A DNA stretch of 48,210 nt from assembly GCA_022825885.1 (NCBI GenBank), contig JAJDVY010000016.1, positions 1-48,210 on the forward strand, given 5' to 3'. A program made the position numbers and the translations under genes. The notes beneath the pieces were generated by a model, which did not search any database, was not told the DNA's origin, and worked only from the letters and a program-made list of their open reading frames with translations. Numbering within the stretch: position 1 is the first letter of the stretch; every line of letters begins with the position of its first letter. Source of the stretch: Nitrospirales bacterium (GTDB taxonomy: Bacteria > Nitrospirota > Nitrospiria > Nitrospirales > UBA8639). This document shows positions 15,454 through 24,236 of this stretch, one piece after another.

Positions 15454-17097
15454 TTACATCATGCCGCCCATGCCGCCCATACCGTGGTCATGGCCGTGCC
15501 CGCCCATGGCGGGTTCTTTCTTCTCTTCCGGCAAGTCGGTCACGGTCACTTCGGTCGTGAGCATCAACCCGGCAACGCTCGCGGCGTTTTGCAATGCGCA
15601 CCGCGTCACTTTGGTTGGATCGATGACGCCGGCCTCAACCAGATCCACGTATTCGTCGGAAGCCGCGTTGTACCCGTTGCTGGCTTTGGCGCTACGGACT
15701 TTGTCCACCACGATCGAGCCTTCGACCCCGGCGTTCTCTGCAATCAGCCGGATCGGTTCTTCGCAGGCCCGGCGGACGATATTGACGCCGAATTGTTGAT
15801 CGCCCTCCAATTTCATTTTCTCCAGGGCAGGCACGGCACGGAGCAGTGCCACGCCGCCGCCGGGGACAATCCCTTCTTCCACGGCCGCTTTGGTCGCGTG
15901 CAGTGCGTCTTCCACGCGGGCCTTCTTTTCCTTCATCTCGGTTTCCGTCGCGGCCCCGACGTTGATGACCGCCACGCCGCCTACGATCTTCGCCAACCGC
16001 TCTTGCAGTTTTTCGCGGTCGTAATCGGACGTGGTTTCTTCGATCTGCGCCTTGATTTGTTTGACCCGGCCTTCGATTTGCTTGGGGTCTCCGGCGCCTT
16101 CCACGATCGTGGTGTTGTCCTTGTCGATGGTCACTCGCTTGGCGCGACCGAGATCCGTGAGTTTGACGTTCTCCAGTTTGACGCCCACTTCTTCGGAAAT
16201 CACCTGGCCGCCGGTCAGGATGGCAATGTCTTCCAGCATGGCTTTCCGGCGGTCGCCGAAGCCCGGGGCTTTGACTGCCGCGATATTCAAGGTGCCGCGC
16301 AGCTTGTTCACCACCAGGGTCGCCAGGGCTTCGCCCTCGACGTCTTCGGCCACGATGACGAGCGGTTTCCCCATTTTGGCCACTTGCTCCAGTATGGGGA
16401 GCAGGTCCTTCATGGCGCTGATTTTCTTTTCGTGGATGAGCAGGAACGCATCTTCGAGAGAGGATTCCATGCGTTCGGCATTGGTGACAAAGTAGGGAGA
16501 AATGTACCCGCGATCGAATTGCATGCCTTCAACCACGTCCAGCGAGGTACTCATGGATTTGGCTTCTTCCACGGTAATGACACCATCTTTGCCGACTTTG
16601 TCCATGGCTTCGGCAATCAGATCGCCGATGGTGGAGTCATTATTGGCGGAAATGGCGCCGATTTGCCCAATCTCTTTCTTGTCCTGACAGGGTTTGCTGA
16701 GTTTCTTCAGTTCCGTGGTGGCTGCTTCAACGGCTTTGTCGATCCCGCGCTTCAATTCCATGGGATTCGCGCCGGCACTGAGGTGCTTCACCCCTTCGCG
16801 GAAAATGGCTTGGGCCAACACCGTGGCGGTGGTGGTGCCGTCTCCGGCCACGTCGCTGGTTTTGCTGGCGACTTCCTTGACCAGTTGGGCCCCCATGTTC
16901 TGATAGGGATCCTTGAGATCGATTTCCTTTGCGACGGTCACGCCGTCCTTGGTGATCGTGGGGGCGCCGAATTTCTTGTCCAGAATGGCGTTCCGGCCTT
17001 TCGGACCCAACGTGGCCTTCACGGCATTGGCCAATTGGTTCACGCCCTGGAGAATCGCGCTCCTGGCTTGATCACTATACAAGAGTTGCTTTGACAT
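15454..17097 (-). CDS. groEL: Chaperonin GroEL (60 kDa)
   Basis: 547 residues, normal length. It starts [20 protein letters not shown] and shows the usual chaperonin landmarks: [20 protein letters not shown], the ATP site [16 protein letters not shown], and [18 protein letters not shown]. The C-terminal tail is GGM-rich with extra histidines ([16 protein letters not shown]). It forms the double-ring folding chamber with GroES, which is encoded directly upstream with a 73-base gap. The ribosome binding site is GGAGG, six bases before the ATG. Heat-shock control is likely through the promoter ahead of groES. Confidence 0.98.
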   Translation of the reverse strand: MSKQLLYSDQARSAILQGVNQLANAVKATLGPKGRNAILDKKFGAPTITKDGVTVAKEIDLKDPYQNMGAQLVKEVASKTSDVAGDGTTTATVLAQAIFREGVKHLSAGANPMELKRGIDKAVEAATTELKKLSKPCQDKKEIGQIGAISANNDSTIGDLIAEAMDKVGKDGVITVEEAKSMSTSLDVVEGMQFDRGYISPYFVTNAERMESSLEDAFLLIHEKKISAMKDLLPILEQVAKMGKPLVIVAEDVEGEALATLVVNKLRGTLNIAAVKAPGFGDRRKAMLEDIAILTGGQVISEEVGVKLENVKLTDLGRAKRVTIDKDNTTIVEGAGDPKQIEGRVKQIKAQIEETTSDYDREKLQERLAKIVGGVAVINVGAATETEMKEKKARVEDALHATKAAVEEGIVPGGGVALLRAVPALEKMKLEGDQQFGVNIVRRACEEPIRLIAENAGVEGSIVVDKVRSAKASNGYNAASDEYVDLVEAGVIDPTKVTRCALQNAASVAGLMLTTEVTVTDLPEEKKEPAMGGHGHDHGMGGMGGMM

Positions 17098-17170
17098 AAT
17101 GTTCCTCCATCAAATTAAAGTCGTGCTTGAACTTTTCATGTAATTGTGTGTTGTCGGCTTGGATAAATTA

Positions 17171-17485
17171 TCAGGAATCGACGAAGACTCCAAGAATGTC
17201 TTCTTCTCTCAGGATCAGACAATCGTCGTTTTCGATCCTGATCTTGGTTCCGGAATACTTGTCGAAGAGGACTTGATCGCCGACTTTCAGGGATTTGACG
17301 TCTTTCCCGGCACCTTCAACCGTTCCCCGTTGGGGTTTTTCCCTGGCGGAATCCGGCACGTAAATGCCTCCGGCCGTGCGTTCGAGTTCTTCGGTATAGG
17401 TCACGAAAATGCGATCGCCAAGGGGCAAAAAGCCTTTGGCCGCCGTGCCCTTGGTTTCTTCTTTTTCCTTTGTTTGTGTGGCCAT
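17171..17485 (-). CDS. groES: Co-chaperonin GroES (10 kDa)
   Basis: 104 residues. Core GroES features are GFLPLGDRIFVTYTE, the mobile loop with ERTAGGIYVPDSAREKPQRG, and DQVLFDKYSGTKI. The N-terminus has about 14 extra charged residues (ATQTKEKEETKGTAAKG) compared with typical 95-residue GroES. It caps the GroEL ring. AAAGGAGGAAG precedes the ATG. It is the first gene of the groES-groEL operon, directly downstream of rpoH on the same strand, with a sigma-32-like promoter and an inverted repeat between them. Confidence 0.97.
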   Translation of the reverse strand: MATQTKEKEETKGTAAKGFLPLGDRIFVTYTEELERTAGGIYVPDSAREKPQRGTVEGAGKDVKSLKVGDQVLFDKYSGTKIRIENDDCLILREEDILGVFVDS

Positions 17486-17552
17486 GTGACAACTTCCTCC
17501 TTTGGTTAAAAGTATCGGCTCTCTACCTTTGGTAACTGTCTGATACTATTTG

Positions 17553-17577
17553 GGAATCCTGATGGTTCGAGGATTCC
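17553..17577. promoter_or_regulatory. Inverted repeat with 9-bp spacer in the groES leader
   Basis: GGAATCCT (17553-17560), nine bases, then AGGATTCC (17570-17577): perfect 8-bp arms. The 9-base spacing is that of the CIRCE operator bound by HrcA, but the arm sequence is different. It lies between the candidate transcript start (about 17590) and the groES ribosome binding site, so it could be an operator or an mRNA hairpin. A second inverted repeat, GTTCAGGTGAAC, at 17585-17596, sits at the expected transcript start. Confidence 0.55.
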
Positions 17578-17596
17578 ATGCAATGTTCAGGTGAAC

Positions 17597-17624
17597 AGAT
17601 AAGGCCTGATTGACGAAAGTCAAG
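17597..17624 (-). promoter_or_regulatory. Sigma-32-type promoter of groESL
   Basis: On the minus strand, CTTGAC (17624-17619), a 14-base spacer, and CCTTATCT (17604-17597). The family consensus is CTTGAA, 13-15 bases, CCCCATNT; five of six and six of eight positions agree (counting the free N). It is about 110 bases ahead of groES and directly after the rpoH gene. Confidence 0.7.
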
Positions 17625-17670
17625 GTCCGGAAATGAAAAAATGTGGATGATCGGCAGGGGAGTCGGCTAT

Positions 17671-18669
17671 TCAGTTCCGCAAAGCGTCGAAATCCTGCAA
17701 TTCGGCCTTCATGAATTCACGCAACCGCTTGATAATTCTGGCTTCCAATTGTCTCGACCGTTCCTTGGTGATCGAATATTTCCGTCCAATTTCCTCAAGC
17801 GTCAACGGTGTTTCCGATAGCAGCCGGTTCCGCAGGATGTCCTCGTCCCGCTCATCGAGGGTCTTTGAGAATTCTCCGAGCTTTTTCCGGAAGAGCAGCA
17901 TCAATTCCTTTTTAGCAATGGCGTCGTCCATTCGGGGAACGGGGGCGGGGAGTAAATCGAGGAAAGTCCCTTCTTCCTTATCTTTGCTGATAGGCTGGTC
18001 AAGGGAGAGCTCCCAGCTTCCCAGGCGCTGGTCCATTTCCAGCACGTCCCGTTCCCGGACCTGGAGGCGGTCGGCCAGGAGTTTTGCATCCGGCACGAAC
18101 CCTTCACGTTCAAGTTTGGCCTTTTCTTTTTTCAGGTTATAGAAGAGCTTTCGTTGTTCCTGCGTGGTGCCGATTTTCACCAAGCGGTGCGAGTGCAGCA
18201 GGTACCGGAGAATATAGGCCCTGACCCACCAGGCGGCATACGCGTAGAAGCGGACGTTGCGGGACACGTCGAATTTCTTGATGGCCTGCATCAGGCCGAC
18301 GTTCCCTTCCTGGATCAGGTCCATTTGGTCGGCGCCGGTATGTCCATATTCCGCGGCGATGGATACCGACACGCGCAAGTTGGACAGGATCAGTTTGACC
18401 GCCGCGTCCCTGTTGCCCATGACCTGATATTCATGGAAGAGCTGTAATTCTTCTTCTTTGGAAAGAAACGGGTAGCGACGGACCTCAACGAGATACCGTC
18501 CCAATGCCGTGGAGGGCACAAGGGCCGTTGTCGTGTCTTGTGCGGTGTCGCCGGATTCCGCAACGTCTTCGGATTGCTCTTCCTCGTCCTCGGGCCCGAC
18601 CAACAATTCGGCCTCGACAGGAAGATCGTCCGCTTCGAGTCGGTTCTCGTCTTGCTTGGAAGAAGGCAT
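17671..18669 (-). CDS. rpoH: Heat-shock sigma factor RpoH (sigma-32)
   Basis: 332 residues with sigma region 1.2 (ALGRYLVEVRRYPFLSKEEE), region 2 (NLRVSVSIAAEYGHTGADQMDLIQEGN, then a FYAYAAWWVRAYILRYL core) and region 4 (LTLEEIGRKYSITKERSRQLEARI). The RpoH box, QRKLFYNL at residues 162-169, distinguishes it from RpoD/RpoS and is the segment involved in DnaK- and FtsH-linked control in proteobacteria. There is an unusual acidic N-terminal extension of about 50 residues (EDEEEQSEDVAESGDTAQD). The gene lies immediately upstream of groES and its product should drive that promoter. Confidence 0.93.
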   Translation of the reverse strand: MPSSKQDENRLEADDLPVEAELLVGPEDEEEQSEDVAESGDTAQDTTTALVPSTALGRYLVEVRRYPFLSKEEELQLFHEYQVMGNRDAAVKLILSNLRVSVSIAAEYGHTGADQMDLIQEGNVGLMQAIKKFDVSRNVRFYAYAAWWVRAYILRYLLHSHRLVKIGTTQEQRKLFYNLKKEKAKLEREGFVPDAKLLADRLQVRERDVLEMDQRLGSWELSLDQPISKDKEEGTFLDLLPAPVPRMDDAIAKKELMLLFRKKLGEFSKTLDERDEDILRNRLLSETPLTLEEIGRKYSITKERSRQLEARIIKRLREFMKAELQDFDALRN

Positions 18670-18704
18670 CGGGTTGTTGATCTAAATGTTCTCTCTTTCC
18701 CCTC

Positions 18705-18805
18705 CTGTCATCCTCGACATTTTCAATCGAGGATCCAGTGTCTTTGCTTTTTCCTTCGTTCGTGCAGAGAAAGACGCTGGATTCCTGCTTTCGCAGGAAT
18801 GACAG
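18705..18805. repeat. Two dispersed palindromic repeats between rpoH and the transporter
   Basis: 18708-18750 reads TGTCATCCTCGACATTTTC ... TCGAGGATCCAGTGTC. 18777-18805 reads GCTGGATTCCTGC, TTTC, GCAGGAATGACAG. The rest of the 18670-19010 gap shows no gene. The frame upstream of the transporter start is open through these repeats, but that is not evidence of coding. Confidence 0.65.
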
Positions 18806-19010
18806 CTCAGGGGAACCAGTGTCTTTGCCTTTGGAGTCAGGCGTTACGGAAAAAATTATAAACCGTGGAAAGCAGAATCACAAAAGAAGGGTTCTGTGCC
18901 TCTCTGGCTTTGTTGTCCGATTGCGGCGGTTCGTCGCAGTGCTTTATAGTCGCAGTCGCTGGAAACATTCACGTTCTTCTTCGAGTCTTCTTTCCCATTC
19001 ACTCGTTCTC

Positions 19011-20225
19011 ATGATGATGACTCCGCACGTACTCAAGAATGCCCTGAAAAGCGGCCATTGGCCTTCTCTGGCGGGAGCATGGCTCCATTTCGAGGTGAGT
19101 TTTGTCGTCTGGCTGCTGATCGGCGCATTGGGGATTGCCATTGCAGAAGATTTCGCTTTAAGCGCCACGCAGAAAGGGGTCTTGGTTGCCGCTCCCTTGC
19201 TTGGCGGGGCCTTATTGCGCATCGTGGTCGGACCGTTCACTGACCAGTTTGGCGCGAAACGGGTGGGCCTTGGCATTCTCGGGATCGAAGTGGTGGCATT
19301 GCTATTGGGCTGGTTGTTCGGAGAAAGCTATGCCCAAATGTTCGGGATTGGGTTTTTGCTGGGGGCGGCGGGCGCAAGTTTTGCCGTGGCGCTCCCCGTG
19401 GCGAGCCGTGCCTATCCACCAGAACATCAAGGGCTGGCGATGGGGATCGCCGCGACGGGAAACAGCGGAGTCCTTCTGGCCACCTTCTTTGCCCCACGTC
19501 TGGTCCCTCACGTCGGATGGCACGGAGTTTTCGGTTTAATGATTGTACCGGTTCTGTTCGCGGCCGTGATGTTTGCGCTGTTCGTCCGGGAACTTCCCTT
19601 GCACAATCAATCCGGGAAGAGCCTGGCAGCCTCTTTCCGTATGGTGTATCAGGAGCGGTTCATGCAATGGTTGTGTTTCTTTTACGGGGTGACGTTCGGC
19701 GGATTTGTCGGGTTTTCGAGCTTCTTGCCCATTTTCTTCCACGATCAATATGGCTTGGATATGGTTGTCGCCGGGACCTTGACGGCGGCATGCGGGCTCG
19801 CGGGAAGTATTGCCAGGCCGGTCGGCGGTCATTGGGCGGACCGGGTCGGCGGACTTAACCTGCTCCAGGTTGGATTTCCCGCTATCGGGGGGCTGTGCGT
19901 TCTAATGGCGTGGCTGCCGCCTCCGCTGGGGGCTTTCCCCTTGATCGTGACGACCCTTCTGTTCCTGGGCTTCGGGAACGGTGTGGTCTTTCAAGTCGTG
20001 TCGCTACGCTATAGGAGCATGATGGGAACGGCTTCGGGTTTTATCGGCGCAGCCGGCGGTCTCGGCGGATTTTTTCTTCCGTTTTGGTTTGGTTTGTTAA
20101 AGGATGCCACAGGGACGTACGCGAGCGGATTTCTCGTCTTCGTCGTTCTGACCGGCATTGCCACAATGAACGTGATTTCCATTCAACGGTCCCTGGCCCT
20201 TTCGATAAAGGAGGAAGCTTCCTGA
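19011..20225 (+). CDS. NarK-type nitrate/nitrite MFS transporter
   Basis: About 404 residues with 12 predicted membrane helices. The start is placed at the first of three tandem ATGs at 19011 because the sequence upstream in frame is repeat DNA. Helix 2 to 3 carries GGALLRIVVGPFTDQFGAKR, the MFS loop with the conserved arginine of nitrate porters. GNGVVFQVVSLRYRSMMG plus SGFIGAAGGLGGFFLP is the second nitrate-signature region of the NNP family. It should move nitrate and/or nitrite across the inner membrane. No nitrate or nitrite reductase or oxidoreductase genes are in the window. It ends about 230 bases before ribBA and has its own likely promoter. Confidence 0.9.
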   Translation: MMMTPHVLKNALKSGHWPSLAGAWLHFEVSFVVWLLIGALGIAIAEDFALSATQKGVLVAAPLLGGALLRIVVGPFTDQFGAKRVGLGILGIEVVALLLGWLFGESYAQMFGIGFLLGAAGASFAVALPVASRAYPPEHQGLAMGIAATGNSGVLLATFFAPRLVPHVGWHGVFGLMIVPVLFAAVMFALFVRELPLHNQSGKSLAASFRMVYQERFMQWLCFFYGVTFGGFVGFSSFLPIFFHDQYGLDMVVAGTLTAACGLAGSIARPVGGHWADRVGGLNLLQVGFPAIGGLCVLMAWLPPPLGAFPLIVTTLLFLGFGNGVVFQVVSLRYRSMMGTASGFIGAAGGLGGFFLPFWFGLLKDATGTYASGFLVFVVLTGIATMNVISIQRSLALSIKEEAS

Positions 20226-20324
20226 TTCTTCTTCTCGGAGCCGCACGTCATGGACTTTTCATTGACAAGGCGAGTCATAACCCCATATAAAACTTACAGT
20301 TGCCAGAGTTCGAAGGAAAAACTG

Positions 20325-20412
20325 TCATTCCGAGGGAAGCGGGGAATCTCGCAATTGGGGCGTACGGTTGTTGAACAACAGATTCTTCGCCTGCGGCTCA
20401 GAATGACAATGA
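20325..20412. repeat. Dispersed repeat (CGGCTCAGAATGACA type)
   Basis: CTGTCATTCCGAGGGAAGC ... GGGAATCTCGCAATT ... TTCTTCGCCTGCGGCTCAGAATGACA. TGTCATTC and GAATGACA form the ends of an inverted repeat about 85 bases long, a layout common to short non-coding repeats. It lies upstream of ribBA, and I see no FMN riboswitch fold here. Confidence 0.55.
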
Positions 20413-20455
20413 TGATATCGTCTTCCCCATCAAATTCAACAAGCGGATTGAACCC

Positions 20456-21661
20456 ATGACGACCGTTTTCAATGCCATCGACGAGGCCCTTGAGGATCTT
20501 CGAGCCGGAAAGTTCGTGATTCTGGTAGACGACGAAGATCGTGAAAATGAAGGGGATTTGGTGATCGCTGCCGAATCCGTCACCCCGGAAGCCATCAATT
20601 TTATGGCCACGCATGCCAGAGGGCTCATCTGTTTAACCCTGACGTCCGACCGGGCCGACCAATTGAATTTGCACCCCCAGACTGCGGAAAATACTGCGCC
20701 GTTCGGTACGGCGTTTACCGTGTCTATCGATGCCGCACGAGACGTGACGACGGGGATTTCGGCTGCCGACCGGGCCACCACGGTCCGCATGGCTGTCGAT
20801 TCTTCATGCAAACCCTCTGATTTCACGAGGCCGGGACACATTTTCCCTTTGCGGGCCCACAATGGCGGCGTCCTGAAGCGGGCCGGCCAGACCGAAGGCT
20901 CCGTTGATTTGGCCCGGATGGCCGGTCGCTATCCGGCCGGGGTTATTTGCGAAATCATGAATGAGGATGGAACCATGGCCAGGGTGCCCGATCTGATGGC
21001 TTTTGCCAAGCGTCATGCGTTCAAGATCATTACCATAAAAGATCTCATTCAATACCGGTTGTCCCGGGAGACGTTCGTCAAAAAGTCCGTCAGCGCGGAA
21101 TTGCCCACCATTTTTGGGAATTTTGAAGCCTGGGTTTTCGAGAATGAACTGGATAACGGCACGCATATGGCCCTGGTCAAGGGCCGGATTGATGCGTCTC
21201 CCACGCTGGTCCGCGTGCATTCCGGTTGTCTCACGTCGGACGTCTTCGGTTCCTTGCGTTGCGATTGCCGCGATCAACTGCATCATGCGATGACCTTTAT
21301 TGAGAAAGAAGGGAAAGGGGTGCTGCTGTATCTGAACCAGGAGGGGCGGGGCATCGGGTTGCTGAATAAAATCAAGGCCTATCAGCTCCAGGATCAAGGC
21401 AGCGATACCGTCGAGGCCAATCTCAAGCTGGGTTTTAAACCGGACTTGCGCGACTATGGTATCGGTGCGCAAATCCTGGTCAGCTTGGGACTCAGACGGA
21501 TCCGTCTCATGACGAATAACCCGCGAAAGATCGTCGGGATTGAAGGATATGGTTTGACGGTCGTCGAACGCGTCCCGATTGAAAGCGACCCCCAGGAAAC
21601 GAACGTCCATTACCTGCGAACCAAAAAAAGTAAACTGGGACACCTTTTAAACAACGTCTGA
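20456..21661 (+). CDS. ribBA: Bifunctional DHBP synthase / GTP cyclohydrolase II
   Basis: 401 residues. Residues 1-200 are 3,4-dihydroxy-2-butanone 4-phosphate synthase ([29 protein letters not shown]-type [32 protein letters not shown]). Residues 205-401 are GTP cyclohydrolase II ([20 protein letters not shown] with zinc cysteines; [29 protein letters not shown]). The two activities supply both precursors of riboflavin. ribH and nusB follow on the same strand. In the first half, the usual HTGISA is T-TGISA here; whether activity is affected is unclear. The ATG at 20456 is the natural start. Confidence 0.95.
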   Translation: MTTVFNAIDEALEDLRAGKFVILVDDEDRENEGDLVIAAESVTPEAINFMATHARGLICLTLTSDRADQLNLHPQTAENTAPFGTAFTVSIDAARDVTTGISAADRATTVRMAVDSSCKPSDFTRPGHIFPLRAHNGGVLKRAGQTEGSVDLARMAGRYPAGVICEIMNEDGTMARVPDLMAFAKRHAFKIITIKDLIQYRLSRETFVKKSVSAELPTIFGNFEAWVFENELDNGTHMALVKGRIDASPTLVRVHSGCLTSDVFGSLRCDCRDQLHHAMTFIEKEGKGVLLYLNQEGRGIGLLNKIKAYQLQDQGSDTVEANLKLGFKPDLRDYGIGAQILVSLGLRRIRLMTNNPRKIVGIEGYGLTVVERVPIESDPQETNVHYLRTKKSKLGHLLNNV

Positions 21662-21711
21662 CGGGATGACCTCGCATCCAAGTTGTCATCGACAAGAACA
21701 TATCCGGAATC

Positions 21712-21785
21712 CGTCATTCTTGCGAAAGCGGGATCCAGCTTTTTTATCGGGAATGACAGGAGGGGGGATATCGGGAATGACAAAT
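21712..21785. repeat. Dispersed palindromic repeat between ribBA and ribH
   Basis: GTCATTCTTGCGAAAGCGGG then ATCCAGC, TTTTTTATCGGGAATGACAGG and a second GGGAATGACA. It separates ribBA from ribH by about 190 bases. The T-run after the first hairpin could lower transcription of ribH relative to ribBA. Confidence 0.6.
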
Positions 21786-21849
21786 TGATGCAAGGCGGCC
21801 CATATCCATCTCTTGGAAGACAGGCGACGAGCCCCGCCCGCACATTCCC

Positions 21850-22350
21850 ATGAAACCCACTGAAGGAAATTTGAATGCCGGCAAGTTGCGATTTGGCATT
21901 GTTGTCAGCAAATTCAATGAATTCGTTACCGGCCGTTTGGAAGCCGCTGCGCTCGAAACCCTGAAACACCATGGCGCATCGGAGGACAACCTTCACGTTG
22001 TTCGTGTTCCCGGGGCGTTTGAAATCCCGTTGGTGGCCAAACAGTTGGCACAATCCAAACAGTTCGACGCCGTGATCTGTCTGGGCGCCGTCATCAGGGG
22101 TGAAACCCCGCATTTTGATTTCATCAGTGCGGAAATGAGCAGAGGCATTGCTCAAGCTTCTTTGGATACCGGCATTCCCGTTGTCTTCGGAGTCCTGACA
22201 ACCAATACTGAGGAAGAAGCATTGGCCCGGGCGGGTACGACGGAGATCAATCGCGGCACGGAAGCTGCGTGTACGGCCATTGAAATGGCGACCCTGATGC
22301 AGGAATTGTCCGACAGCGATCGCAAACTTACCGGTTTCCGTCGCAGGTAA
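21850..22350 (+). CDS. ribH: 6,7-Dimethyl-8-ribityllumazine synthase
   Basis: 166 residues, normal size. Landmarks are FGIVVSKFNEFVTGRL, the substrate site VPGAFEIPLVAK, CLGAVIRGETPHFDFI with the catalytic His, and PVVFGVLTTNTEEEAL. It condenses the RibA-derived pyrimidine with the RibB product, the penultimate step of riboflavin synthesis, usually as an icosahedral or pentameric shell. nusB begins on the base after its stop. Confidence 0.96.
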   Translation: MKPTEGNLNAGKLRFGIVVSKFNEFVTGRLEAAALETLKHHGASEDNLHVVRVPGAFEIPLVAKQLAQSKQFDAVICLGAVIRGETPHFDFISAEMSRGIAQASLDTGIPVVFGVLTTNTEEEALARAGTTEINRGTEAACTAIEMATLMQELSDSDRKLTGFRRR

Positions 22351-22839
22351 ATGCACATGTCCGTGGATATCACACAAGAAGACGCTTCCTCCGAACCTCG
22401 ACGAGGATATACGCGGCATGATGCGCGTGAATTGGCCCTTCAGATTCTGTTTCAATGTGATTTCCACGGGTCGACCGAGTTCTGGCTGGAGCAATTCTGG
22501 GCGCAACGAGAAGCGTCGGCATCCGTCAAAACGTTTGCGTCTGAGCTGGTTGCCGGTGTCCGGACCCATCAAGACGAACTCGATGAACTGATCGCTGCCT
22601 ATGCACGAAACTGGACCATCGATCGCATGCCCGTGGTGGATCGCAATATTTTGCGACAAGCGATGTATGAATTGCTCTGGGTCCCCGACGTGCCCGCCAA
22701 AGTGACGGTGGATGAAGCCCTCGAACTGGCCAAGAACTTCGCTGACGATGAAACCCGGCGATTCGTCAACGGCATCTTGGATCAACTCATCAAACACGAT
22801 ACACGCCTCGAGCCCAAACGCATCGCGCTCGCTTCCTGA
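22351..22839 (+). CDS. nusB: Transcription antitermination factor NusB
   Basis: 162 residues. ARELALQILFQCDFHG is the N-terminal RNA-binding arginine-rich helix region, and WTIDRMPVVDRNILRQAMYELLW ... DEALELAKNFADDETRRFVNGILD is the conserved NusB core. It works with NusE/S10 on boxA RNA in rRNA operons. The ATG directly follows the ribH TAA; a second ATG two codons on (22357) is the alternative. The ribH-nusB order is very widespread, which supports the call. Confidence 0.95.
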   Translation: MHMSVDITQEDASSEPRRGYTRHDARELALQILFQCDFHGSTEFWLEQFWAQREASASVKTFASELVAGVRTHQDELDELIAAYARNWTIDRMPVVDRNILRQAMYELLWVPDVPAKVTVDEALELAKNFADDETRRFVNGILDQLIKHDTRLEPKRIALAS

Positions 22840-22853
22840 ATCTCTGAAGTTTT

Positions 22854-22990
22854 CCCCTCGCCCCGCGGGGAGAGGGCCGGGGCGAGGGGCGTCCTTCACG
22901 CACGTCACAAGACGGAAAGGGCGGGCGTATAGGCCCGCCCCTACGCGCATGAACCGTCCTCCCGTAGGGGCAGACCTGCGTGTCTGCCCG
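22854..22990. repeat. Three adjacent GC-rich palindromes after nusB
   Basis: CCCCTCGCCCCGCGGGG ... GGGGCGAGGGG (22854-22889), GGGCGGGCGTATAGGCCCGC (22919-22941) and GTAGGGGCAGACCTGCGTG to GTCTGCCCG (22963-22989). These words recur in the intergenic DNA of many bacteria. Here they probably also end the rib-nusB transcript. No gene lies between nusB and the MazE-like gene. Confidence 0.65.
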
Positions 22991-23039
22991 CTGGAGTGAA
23001 GAATGACGGGAGGATCCAACCCGTCTGTTCTTTAACCCG

Positions 23040-23068
23040 TTGCGATGCAACGAACTTGAGGATATACT
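23040..23068 (+). promoter_or_regulatory. Promoter of the MazEF-like pair
   Basis: TTGCGA (23040-23045), a 17-base spacer and TATACT (23063-23068), a good sigma-70 match. It gives a leader of about 30 bases to the ATG at 23105. CGTTGCGATGCAACG surrounds the -35 as an inverted repeat and could be the antitoxin operator. Confidence 0.7.
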
Positions 23069-23104
23069 TTGGCTATACATGTTGGTGATGCGAGGAGGCA
23101 GGCA

Positions 23105-23353
23105 ATGGTGAGTAAAGTTCAGAAATGGGGAAACAGCCAAGGGCTTCGATTCACGAAAGCCCTATTGGACGAAGCCCGGATCAACGTTGGTGACGAAGTC
23201 AATGTCTCTGTTCGGAAAGGGCAAATTATCGTTGAACCCGTGACCAAAGTACGGGGGCGATATCACCTAAAGGCGTTGGTAGCCAAAATGCCGAAAACGT
23301 ATCAGCCTGAAGAACGGGACTGGGGACCATCCGTTGGGAGGGAGGTATGGTAA
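23105..23353 (+). CDS. MazE/AbrB-type antitoxin
   Basis: 82 residues from the ATG at 23105, chosen because AGGAGG lies six bases upstream. VSKVQKWGNSQGLRFTKALL, then INVGDEVNVSVRKGQIIVEP, is the swapped-hairpin AbrB/MazE DNA-binding fold. The tail (MPKTYQPEERDWGPSVGREVW) is the part that inserts into the toxin. The toxin starts on the base after its stop. It should neutralise and, with the toxin, repress the promoter at 23040. Confidence 0.92.
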   Translation: MVSKVQKWGNSQGLRFTKALLDEARINVGDEVNVSVRKGQIIVEPVTKVRGRYHLKALVAKMPKTYQPEERDWGPSVGREVW

Positions 23354-23701
23354 ATGCCCGGATATGTTCCGGAAAAAGGCGACTTTGTCATTTTGACTTT
23401 CGATCCACAAGCCGGGCACGAACAAAGAAGGCGCCGTCCTGCTTTGGTGGTCAGTAACACGCTTTTCAACCGCCATACGGGGCTTGCCATGGTGTGCCCC
23501 ATTACCAAGACGTTCAGGAATATTCCCTTTCACGTGGCCGTGCCTGAAGATTCATCCTTGGCGGGGTACATCATGGTTGAACAGCTCAAGTCCGTTGATA
23601 GCGGTCGGCGACGGGCACAGTTTGTTGAAAAAGCCCCTGGATTTGTCCTTGACGAGGTCCTGGGCATTCTTGATGCCTGTCTCTATACTCCGCAAGTCTG
23701 A
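23354..23701 (+). CDS. MazF/PemK-type endoribonuclease toxin
   Basis: 115 residues. YVPEKGDFVILTFDPQAGHEQ then RRPALVVSNTLFN is the start of MazF/ChpB toxins, followed by LAMVCPITK and GYIMVEQLKSVDSGRR. Family members cut mRNA at short sites independently of ribosomes. There is no gap after the antitoxin. Length and core residues look complete. Confidence 0.92.
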   Translation: MPGYVPEKGDFVILTFDPQAGHEQRRRRPALVVSNTLFNRHTGLAMVCPITKTFRNIPFHVAVPEDSSLAGYIMVEQLKSVDSGRRRAQFVEKAPGFVLDEVLGILDACLYTPQV

Positions 23702-23707
23702 AATTTT

Positions 23708-23737
23708 AGTAGGGAACAACGATCGTTGTTCCCTACT
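23708..23737 (+). terminator. Perfect palindrome after the MazF-like gene
   Basis: AGTAGGGAACAACGA followed by its exact reverse complement, 15-bp arms without a spacer. It lies seven bases after the toxin stop. The following TTCTCCTATC is only weakly T-rich, so it is a probable but not classic terminator. Further on, TGCGCCAT-GAG-ATGGCGCA (23840-23858) is a second hairpin. The rest of 23738-24008 shows no gene. Confidence 0.55.
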
Positions 23738-24008
23738 TCTCCTATCAGACAGACTCAGGGATCTATGTTTTTTTGCATGTGTGGCCACCGTTTCCATGGT
23801 CAACACAGGAACATACCTAGTGCGGTCAACGGAATGCATTGCGCCATGAGATGGCGCAGTTACAAAAGCACAAACTAAAAGACTTTTTCCTGTCTATATC
23901 GTTTGATGAGGTGTGCCGTATCGAGCATTCAGGAACTGTAGACAATTGACGAAAAGTCAGGTATGACATGTTGCAATATCAGACTTTGTTATGCATCGGA
24001 GGGTCGTC

Positions 24009-24236
24009 ATGGCTCGGTCTAAAATAGCGGTTTCTCTTGATGCGCATGTACTTCGACGGCTTGATGGCTTGGTGGAGGAAGCCGTGTTTCCCAGCCGCAG
24101 TCAGGCTATTGAAGTGGCGGTGCAAGAAAAATTGGCAAGTTTGGATCGGGGACGCTTGGCTCGTGAGTGTGCGAAACTCGATCCGAATTTCGAAAAGGCG
24201 TTAGCTGAGGAAGGATTGGCCGGGGAACACCGATGA
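24009..24236 (+). CDS. Orphan ribbon-helix-helix antitoxin overlapping purB
   Basis: 75 residues from the ATG at 24009, which has GGAGGG upstream (ATGs at 23991 and 23994 lack one). ARSKIAVSLDAHVLRRLDGL, then FPSRSQAIEVAVQEKL, is a CopG/MazE-like ribbon-helix-helix dimer domain. The tail (RGRLARECAKLDPNFEKALAEEGL) resembles the toxin-wrapping end of PemI/MazE-type antitoxins. Normally a PemK toxin would overlap its stop; here the ATGA overlap is with purB. So it is an antitoxin without its toxin and may instead act as a promoter-bound regulator of the pur genes. Confidence 0.8.
   Translation: MARSKIAVSLDAHVLRRLDGLVEEAVFPSRSQAIEVAVQEKLASLDRGRLARECAKLDPNFEKALAEEGLAGEHR

Noticed and set aside
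15370-17094. 574-codon open frame on the plus strand opposite groEL
   Set aside because: It is antisense to a complete, unmistakable groEL; its composition (Gly/His/Phe-rich) is what the complement of a GC-biased gene gives, and it has no ribosome site.
17486-17670. Classical CIRCE operator for HrcA
   Set aside because: TTAGCACTC/GAGTGCTAA is absent; only the 9-base spacing of a different inverted repeat is similar.
20226-20455. FMN riboswitch before ribBA
   Set aside because: The conserved multi-helix core words were not found; the gap holds a dispersed repeat.
21610-23019. 469-codon minus-strand frame across ribH and nusB
   Set aside because: Antisense to two clear genes and to the repeat region; no recognisable domain.
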